Part shown: positions 4,946-9,909 of the stretch, in pieces
Numbering within the stretch: the stretch's first letter is position 1
Layout of the letters: the number at the start of each line of letters is the position of its first letter
Assembly (NCBI GenBank): GCA_937899155.1
Contig: CALDJM010000053.1
Location: 1-9,909 of the forward strand
Reading direction: 5' to 3'
Length of the DNA stretch: 9,909 nt
Source: an uncultured bacterium
Lineage (GTDB): Bacteria > Patescibacteriota > Dojkabacteria > SC72
The notes under the pieces: generated by a model
The model's database searches: none
What the model saw: only the letters and a program-made list of their open reading frames with translations
Told to the model about the DNA's origin: nothing
Translations under genes and position numbers: made by a program

Positions 4946-6646
4946 ATGAAAAAAAATAACACAAACAGAAATACTGAGCTGTTAAAACTTTGCACCCTCT
5001 CGGGAACTACAGAAATTGGCAGAAACAGTAACTTTGTCCAATACAAAGACGAAATCGTCATGATAGATGCAGGATACTCATTCCCTGGACAGGAAATGTA
5101 CGGCATCGACTACCTAATACCTAACATCTCACACCTAAAAAGGCAAAAGAAAAGCATCAAGGCAATCCTAATCACACACGGACACCTAGACCACATCGGA
5201 GCATTAAGATGGATACTCCCTGAACTAGAATACCCTCCGATTTATGCAGGAGGTTTTGCAAAAGCTCTCATCCAAGCAAAAATGAGAGAGTACAAAATGG
5301 ATAAAAAAGTCAAAATCATAAGCGTTGACAGAAAATCAAAAGTTAAAATAGGAAAATACTTCAAAGCAACCTTCATAGGCATCAATCACAGCATACCAGA
5401 CTCATTCTCAATATTTTTAGAATCCCCCAAAGGAAACACTTTCTTCTCAGGAGATTTCAAATTTGACACAAAACCAGCAAACGAACCACAATCTGACTAT
5501 CAGAAACTAAAAGAATTAAGAGGAAGGGTTGATTTGGCACTCATAGAAAGCACAAACGCAACAGTACCTGGCAGAGCACCCTCTGAAAGTGTCGTATCAA
5601 AAAATTTGGAAGACATCATTTCCAAACAGAAAGGAAGAGTCATAGTGTCTGCTTTCTCATCTTTAATCACAAGACTCTACTCCTTAATCGAAATCGCAAA
5701 AAAGACCAATAGAAAAGTACTTCTCGCAGGAAGAAGCCTCGACCAAGCAATTAAAATAGCAAGGGAAAACAGGTATATAAAAGCAGAAGACGATATTTTC
5801 ATCAAAGAAAAAGATTTAACAAAATATCCAGACGAAAAGCTATTGATACTTTGCACTGGTAGTCAGGGAGAAAGATTTGCTGTACTAAACAGAATCTCAC
5901 TTAATGAACATCATAAAATCAAAATCAAAGATGGTGATTTAATAATAATGTCATCATCAGAAATCCCAGAAAACATCTCCAAAATAGAGAAAATGACTGA
6001 CAGACTAATCTCTCTTGGTGCCCACCTAGTGAAAGACACTGTAAATATGAAAATACACTCAACAGGACACGGCAACCAAGACGATATCAAAGCAATGGTT
6101 GAGTTCATTAAACCAAGAAATATCATGCCTATACACGGCTCTTTAACCTTCAGATATTTCAACAAACTAAATTTGGAAAAATGGGGATACAATCCAAACA
6201 ACATATACCTCACAGATGATGGTCAAGTATGGGAATTCAACGGAAAGTATTGGAAGAGAGGCAAAAAAGTAGAATCTAAACCAATCCTTATTGACGGTTT
6301 AGGTGTTGGAGATATTGGCGATATGGTTCTTAAAGATAGAAAACAACTCTCAGAATTCGGCATGTTCTTCATAATCTTAAACCTCAGTGCCAACACACAT
6401 AAAATACTTGGGAAACCAAGATTTCTCTCCAGAGGTTTCATTTACTTCAAGCACTCTCAAGACCTACTAAAAGAAATCACAAACACAATATTTGACACAC
6501 ACAGAAGTTGGCTGGAGAAAAAAGGTAAAGAGAAGAGCAAGAAGAGTGATTGGGAAGAATTAAAGAGCATGATAGAAAAAGATGTCAGCAAATTAATATA
6601 CAAAAGAACCGAAAGAGAGCCAATTATTATGGTTGCTACAATCTAA
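4946..6646 (+). CDS. rnj: Ribonuclease J, metallo-beta-lactamase/beta-CASP family (566 aa)
   Basis: Cytoplasmic RNase with 5'-to-3' exonuclease and endonuclease activity in mRNA decay and rRNA maturation. The metallo-beta-lactamase core shows ITHGHLDHIGAL (HGHLDH at residues 78-83), the metal-ligand His in INHSIPDSF (H148) and FSGDFKFD (D170). The beta-CASP part has ESTNATVPGRAPSE, the family hallmark TGSQGE (304-309), HSTGHG (371-376, where RNase J usually has HxSGHA) and PIHGS (H397, usually HGE). The C-terminal region continues through DGLGVGDIG and RGFIY; overall length is normal for RNase J. I start at ATG 4946 because of the promoter 7 nt upstream; a GTG at 4916 would add ten residues but overlaps that promoter. 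There is no Shine-Dalgarno. Sense-strand bases are C-rich relative to G, unlike the genes downstream. No strong terminator separates it from the next gene. Confidence 0.95.
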   Translation: MKKNNTNRNTELLKLCTLSGTTEIGRNSNFVQYKDEIVMIDAGYSFPGQEMYGIDYLIPNISHLKRQKKSIKAILITHGHLDHIGALRWILPELEYPPIYAGGFAKALIQAKMREYKMDKKVKIISVDRKSKVKIGKYFKATFIGINHSIPDSFSIFLESPKGNTFFSGDFKFDTKPANEPQSDYQKLKELRGRVDLALIESTNATVPGRAPSESVVSKNLEDIISKQKGRVIVSAFSSLITRLYSLIEIAKKTNRKVLLAGRSLDQAIKIARENRYIKAEDDIFIKEKDLTKYPDEKLLILCTGSQGERFAVLNRISLNEHHKIKIKDGDLIIMSSSEIPENISKIEKMTDRLISLGAHLVKDTVNMKIHSTGHGNQDDIKAMVEFIKPRNIMPIHGSLTFRYFNKLNLEKWGYNPNNIYLTDDGQVWEFNGKYWKRGKKVESKPILIDGLGVGDIGDMVLKDRKQLSEFGMFFIILNLSANTHKILGKPRFLSRGFIYFKHSQDLLKEITNTIFDTHRSWLEKKGKEKSKKSDWEELKSMIEKDVSKLIYKRTEREPIIMVATI

Positions 6647-6722
6647 AAAGCTTTTGTACCAAATAATGCTTTCTACTAGTTTGACGATATCCATCTCAAC
6701 CCCTTTTACAACCACTCAAATA

Positions 6723-6731
6723 TGATATACT
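6723..6731 (+). promoter_or_regulatory. Extended -10 promoter of the FtsA/PilM-like gene, near-leaderless
   Basis: TGATATACT (five of six to TATAAT plus the extended TG), ending 10 nt before the ATG at 6742; TTTACA at 6705-6710 gives a slightly short 15-bp spacer. The leader would be about 3 nt, with no Shine-Dalgarno. Confidence 0.6.
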
Positions 6732-6741
6732 AAATCCATAT

Positions 6742-7992
6742 ATGTTTAACCTGCCTTTTTTAACAAACAAATCAAAAAACAAACTAAGTGCAAAGGACAA
6801 TATTGTTGCCCTAGACATCGGTACAGAACAATTAAAAGGTGTCCTTTTCAGTATGAATCCTCTAGGAGTAAAGATTGATAAAGTCTCTAGAATTGAACAA
6901 CAACAACATGCCATGCGAAGTGGTATCATCACAAACTTGGACACAGTACTAACAAATTGCAGATTAACAATGTCTTCTCTAACTGACAGAATTGATCCTG
7001 AGGAATATCCCAAACATATTGTTATGGGAATAGCAGGAGAATACATACAAGGAGTATCTATTTCTGTAAACTACCAAAGAGATGAGAATTTTGACAAAGA
7101 GGTAACTGAAAGAGAAGAAAGCAAGATATTGGCACAAATAGAATCAAAGATAGAGGCTCACGGCAAACAGGATTTAGGACAAAGAATTGGCTTAGTAAAT
7201 GAAGATATTGAATTTTTGCACTTAACAAAAACAGGTTTAGAGATAGGGGGCATGCCTGTAGATTCTCTCGTAGGGTACAAAGGTAGAGATGTAAAACTAC
7301 ACTACTATGCCTCTTTTGCCCCAAAAACATATGTCGAATCTTTAAGAAAAGTTGCAACAGAATTAGATTTAAATGTCTTAAGTATTGTCTCTCAACCATT
7401 TGCAGTTGCTAGAGCATTCACAGGCTCTTCAAACAGAGATTTCTCTGCAATTTTCATAGATATTGGAGGAGGAACAACAGATATAGCTGTAGTCGAAAAA
7501 GGAAATGTTATTGAAACAAAAATGTTTGCTTTCGGAGGAAGAACCTTTACAAAAGAGTTAGCCAAAATGCTTAACTTAGAGTACAGAATGGCAGAGCAAA
7601 GAAAAATTAAATATGCTAACAAAGAGCTCAACAAAGAGCTTTCTAGAGAAGTTCAGAAAATTGTATATCCTGTCGGAAGACTTTGGATGAAAACAGTCAA
7701 AACAGCATTAGAATCATGCGAAGGAGTATCATCATTCTCACCTCAAATATATCTATGCGGTGGTGGTTCTCTCCTACCTGAGATAAAAGAAGTTATGTTA
7801 GAATTCCCTTGGAAAAAGGCATTACCTTTTGCTGTTGTACCCAAAATTGAATTCTTTACACCAGAAAAGCTTGAAAACATTACCGATATTAGTAAAGATT
7901 TAAGAAATGTATTTGACATTACACCTGCTTCTTTAGCAAAATTTATATATGATATTAAAAAGGAGGAATTAGTAGATGGAAGAGGAAAATAA
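6742..7992 (+). CDS. FtsA/PilM-family actin-like ATPase (416 aa)
   Basis: Cytoplasmic actin-fold protein of the FtsA (divisome) / PilM (type IV pilus) family. Visible ATP-binding signatures are the phosphate-1 loop IVALDIGTEQ (21-30), the phosphate-2 loop IFIDIGGGTTDIAV (237-250) and the adenosine motif YLCGGGSLLP (337-346). Between them, GIITNLD (61-67) and the segment around 187-228 (HYYASFAPKTYVESL, then LSIVSQPFAVARAF) match the SHS2-type subdomain inserted in FtsA and PilM, and FAFGGRTFTKELA...AEQRKIKY resembles the FtsA pattern after phosphate 2. The C-terminus shows no obvious FtsA amphipathic membrane-targeting helix. The stop overlaps the start of the next gene by 17 bp, so the two are translationally linked; its partner is a membrane protein with a cytoplasmic N-terminus that could recruit it. 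Whether it serves division, pili or another envelope assembly cannot be told from sequence. Confidence 0.85.
   Translation: MFNLPFLTNKSKNKLSAKDNIVALDIGTEQLKGVLFSMNPLGVKIDKVSRIEQQQHAMRSGIITNLDTVLTNCRLTMSSLTDRIDPEEYPKHIVMGIAGEYIQGVSISVNYQRDENFDKEVTEREESKILAQIESKIEAHGKQDLGQRIGLVNEDIEFLHLTKTGLEIGGMPVDSLVGYKGRDVKLHYYASFAPKTYVESLRKVATELDLNVLSIVSQPFAVARAFTGSSNRDFSAIFIDIGGGTTDIAVVEKGNVIETKMFAFGGRTFTKELAKMLNLEYRMAEQRKIKYANKELNKELSREVQKIVYPVGRLWMKTVKTALESCEGVSSFSPQIYLCGGGSLLPEIKEVMLEFPWKKALPFAVVPKIEFFTPEKLENITDISKDLRNVFDITPASLAKFIYDIKKEELVDGRGK
7961..7966 (+). promoter_or_regulatory. Internal ribosome binding site for the baseplate-J-like gene
   Basis: AGGAGG inside the 3' end of the FtsA/PilM-like gene, 9 nt before ATG at 7976. 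It supports a downstream operon gene translated by Shine-Dalgarno, in contrast to the leaderless gene before it. Confidence 0.85.
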
Positions 7993-9712
7993 AAAAATCA
8001 CAAAAGTAGTGATAAGCAAAGATGATGAATTAACAGACATCATCACAAGTATTGTTGATTCTCAAAATGAAAGGATTGTCCTTACTTTTGCTGAAGACTC
8101 CGATTTACTAATTAGCCCAATCAATCTCAAAGTTATACTAGAAACAGCAGACGAACAAGAAAAACTCCTCATTGCACAGATAATTAAAAATTCCACAGGG
8201 GTTCGAAATGCAAATTCAGCTGGAATAACAGCAGTTGAAACAACAACTCTTCCAACAGAAGATATATGGGAAGAAGAAATTGAAAAAAGGGCAGAAAGAC
8301 TTTCACCAAAAAAGGAACAACCAGAGAAAAAGATGAAGCAAGAAAAAATTGAAGATAGTGCAAAAAGTATGATAATGATAGATCAAGATATTCCCAGCCC
8401 AACAGGTCAACAAACCGAAGAGAAAACTCCTGATTTTTCAACAAAAGACTTTAGCTCTGTAGAAGAAAAAAAGGATACCTCTGAGAAACCTTCAAGAGGT
8501 CTTGTTGTAAAACAGGAAGGAAAGAAAGAGTGGTGGAAGAAAAATAAGAAGTTTTTCATTATGGGAGGTATAGGACTTATCTTAATGACTTTCTTAATAG
8601 CATTCATCTACTACAAAACAGCTCCTTTTGTGCGCATTCGAATATATGTAGAATCTAAAGAGGCTACTGTCGAAAAAGTTTTAACAGGAGATGAAAATAT
8701 TAAAGAAATTGATTTTGAAGCAGAGAAAATCCCAATAAAAACAGAAACTGCCGAGAAAGAAAGGTCTGCAAATGTTCGAGCTACAGGAAAAGCATACAAA
8801 GGCGAAAAAGCAAAAGGAAATGTATCAATCTTCTATCTAAATGTAGAGGATTGTTCTAAATCTGTAACTTTACCTGCTGGGCATACATTAACATCAGAAG
8901 CAGGGAAAATTTTCAGAACAGAGGAGTCTGTAACGGTTTCTTGTGCTGAACAATTAAAAACTGTAAAAGTTGTAGCTAGCGATATCGGAGAGGAATACAA
9001 CCTTTCGACAACATCTTTCTCTGTACAAAACTATGCTGTAACGGACATAAAAGGTACATCTACACAACCTTTTACTGGTGGTATGAAAGAAGAATACACA
9101 GTATTAACAGCTGGAGATGTGAACACTGCAGTAGAGGACTTAAAGAAAATCTCTTTTGCAGAGGGAGAGCAGGAACTTAAAGATAAGTCGGGTGGTTCAT
9201 GGAAAATAATTGAAGATTCAATTAAAAGCGAGCTTGATAAGGATAGTATTAAAACTAGTGCAAAGGTAGGAGAGGAAGCATCAGATGTTTCTTTGGAAAT
9301 TAAGATTAAGAGTACAGCAACCTTCTACATGAGAGAGGGTTTCGAGAAGAAAATTGCAGACCTTTTGACTCAAGAGGCAGAAGCAAAGAACTTGTTTGAG
9401 ACTGATAAAGATTTGACTTTGACTTTAAGTCAGGATGTGAAGACAGATGTTAATGTGGTTGAGAGTACTCCTGCAAGTACAAAGATTAAACTGAGTGCAA
9501 AGGGGAGTGTACAACCAAAGATAGAGAAGGAAACTGTGGTAGATGCTCTGAAAGGTAAGAAGTGGGAAGATGGAATGAGTGTATTAAAGGGTCTTATATT
9601 TTCTGAAAAGGAAACAGAGGTTGTTTTTGAGCCTAAGAATTTTCCAGAGAAGCTGAAATACTTCCCTGCAAAGCATGGTGGAATTAATGTGGAATTTACA
9701 AAAGTTCTCTAA
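7976..9712 (+). CDS. Single-pass membrane protein with baseplate-J-like extracytoplasmic region (578 aa)
   Basis: Order of parts: an N-terminal globular domain (about 1-87; DDELTDIITSIV, then SPINLKVILETADE and AGI at its end) resembling the cytoplasmic domain I associate with CPR proteins of this type; a long charged Lys/Glu linker (about 95-190); one membrane helix (about 193-213) preceded by KKEWWKKNKK, which by the positive-inside rule puts the N-terminus in the cytoplasm; and a large outer region. The part at about 264-350 (ATGKAYKGEKAKGNVSIFY, TLPAGHTL, GKIFRTEESVTV, GEEYNLS) fits the pattern annotated as baseplate J-like in these genomes. The only two cysteines, C293 and C323, both lie there and could form a disulphide. 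The rest (about 375-578) is soluble and unassigned. It overlaps the FtsA/PilM-like gene by 17 bp, suggesting a cytoplasmic ATPase coupled to a surface assembly. The family match is from memory of the motif and the role is unknown. Confidence 0.8.
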   Translation: MEEENKKITKVVISKDDELTDIITSIVDSQNERIVLTFAEDSDLLISPINLKVILETADEQEKLLIAQIIKNSTGVRNANSAGITAVETTTLPTEDIWEEEIEKRAERLSPKKEQPEKKMKQEKIEDSAKSMIMIDQDIPSPTGQQTEEKTPDFSTKDFSSVEEKKDTSEKPSRGLVVKQEGKKEWWKKNKKFFIMGGIGLILMTFLIAFIYYKTAPFVRIRIYVESKEATVEKVLTGDENIKEIDFEAEKIPIKTETAEKERSANVRATGKAYKGEKAKGNVSIFYLNVEDCSKSVTLPAGHTLTSEAGKIFRTEESVTVSCAEQLKTVKVVASDIGEEYNLSTTSFSVQNYAVTDIKGTSTQPFTGGMKEEYTVLTAGDVNTAVEDLKKISFAEGEQELKDKSGGSWKIIEDSIKSELDKDSIKTSAKVGEEASDVSLEIKIKSTATFYMREGFEKKIADLLTQEAEAKNLFETDKDLTLTLSQDVKTDVNVVESTPASTKIKLSAKGSVQPKIEKETVVDALKGKKWEDGMSVLKGLIFSEKETEVVFEPKNFPEKLKYFPAKHGGINVEFTKVL

Positions 9713-9736
9713 ATCTTCCTTTTTTAGAAGTTTTTT
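9708..9736 (+). terminator. Weak Rho-independent terminator after the baseplate-J-like gene
   Basis: TCTAAA (9708-9713) pairs with TTTAGA (9723-9728) around a 9-nt loop, followed by AG and six T (9731-9736). The stem is short and AU-rich, and its T-run merges into the tRNA promoter, so termination may be partial. Confidence 0.4.
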
Positions 9737-9744
9737 GATAGAAT
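9736..9744 (+). promoter_or_regulatory. tRNA-Arg extended -10 promoter
   Basis: TGATAGAAT (five of six to TATAAT with the extended TG). Transcription would start near 9751-9752, leaving 4-5 nt of 5' leader for RNase P to remove. No convincing -35. Confidence 0.55.
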
Positions 9745-9755
9745 GCCTCTGTTAT

Positions 9756-9832
9756 GTCCCTGTAGCTCAGCTGGATAGAGCAACTGCCTTCTAAGCAGTA
9801 GGTTGTAGGTTCGATTCCTGCCAGGTACGCCA
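9756..9832 (+). tRNA. tRNA-Arg, anticodon UCU, CCA encoded
   Basis: Complete 77-nt cloverleaf reading AGA codons. Acceptor GTCCCTG (9756-9762) with CAGGTAC (9822-9828); D stem GCTC/GAGC with loop AGCTGGATA, containing the A20 expected for arginine identity; anticodon stem ACTGC/GCAGT (9783-9787, 9795-9799) with loop CTTCTAA, anticodon TCT at 9790-9792; 5-nt variable region; T stem GTAGG/CCTGC with loop TTCGATT; discriminator G (9829) and encoded CCA (9830-9832). One pair is broken: position 3:70 of the acceptor is C-U. All other stems pair, the T stem having one G-U. Confidence 0.95.
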
Positions 9833-9909
9833 CTTTTATGTTTCCGTTGTTAAAAACAATACCACAGAACCTTCTAAGGGCTATTTTTAAACCCTCCGGA
9901 GATCTTTTA

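Noticed and set aside
4807..5106. A 99-codon minus-strand frame overlapping the rnj start
   Set aside because: It is antisense to the conserved N-terminus of RNase J and lacks a start signal and recognisable content.
9859..9893. Short matches to the 1151-1322 region (ATACCACAGA and CTATTTTTAAACC) near the right end, possible second copy of the inverted-repeat element
   Set aside because: The order and spacing differ, no arm sequence is present, and matches of 10-13 bases in AT-rich DNA are expected by chance.
1..9909. UGA recoding, CRISPR array, insertion sequence with transposase, or rRNA genes
   Set aside because: Stops are used conventionally with full-length conserved proteins, no regular repeat-spacer series is visible, no transposase-like frame is present, and no rRNA-like stretch was recognised.

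Overview
The window looks like a piece of a small, AT-rich bacterial genome, most likely a Patescibacteria/CPR (candidate phyla radiation) lineage. The reasons are the short, reduced aminoacyl-tRNA synthetases, the standard genetic code, and a gene pair I associate with that group: an FtsA/PilM-like actin-fold ATPase followed by a single-pass membrane protein with a baseplate-J-like outer region. The taxonomic call is inference; no rRNA or ribosomal protein gene is present to fix it.

Layout: the left half is read on the minus strand and the right half on the plus strand, diverging from a 417-bp non-coding stretch (4529-4945). Minus strand, in transcription order: valS (valyl-tRNA synthetase, complete), then two small membrane-protein genes of unknown function (1952-2155 and 1491-1919) closed by a clear terminator, then a 234-bp non-coding element bounded by 21-bp inverted repeats (1164-1397), then metG (methionyl-tRNA synthetase, cut by the left edge). 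Plus strand: rnj (ribonuclease J), the FtsA/PilM-like gene, the overlapping baseplate-J-like gene, and a tRNA-Arg(UCU). The last 77 bases (9833-9909) hold nothing I can name.

Expression signals are unusually legible. Six starts are preceded by an extended -10 of the form TG(A/G)TAtAaT, three of them the identical 9-mer TGGTATAAT. In four protein genes (metG, valS, rnj and the FtsA/PilM-like gene) this box sits only 7-10 nt before the ATG and there is no Shine-Dalgarno sequence, so their mRNAs should be leaderless or nearly so. The other three protein genes (the two small membrane proteins and the baseplate-J-like protein) have strong AGGAGG-type ribosome binding sites. The window therefore appears to use two translation-initiation modes: leaderless at several promoter-proximal genes and Shine-Dalgarno at genes with a leader or inside operons.

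Points that stand out: the inverted-repeat element beside metG, with a foldable interior; a MetRS whose methionine-site and KMSKS motifs depart from consensus; a 72-nt tract without a single G upstream of rnj (Rho-site-like on one strand, G-quadruplex-prone on the other); and a change in strand composition across the right half, alongside one perfect and one 8/9 DnaA-box-like sequence.
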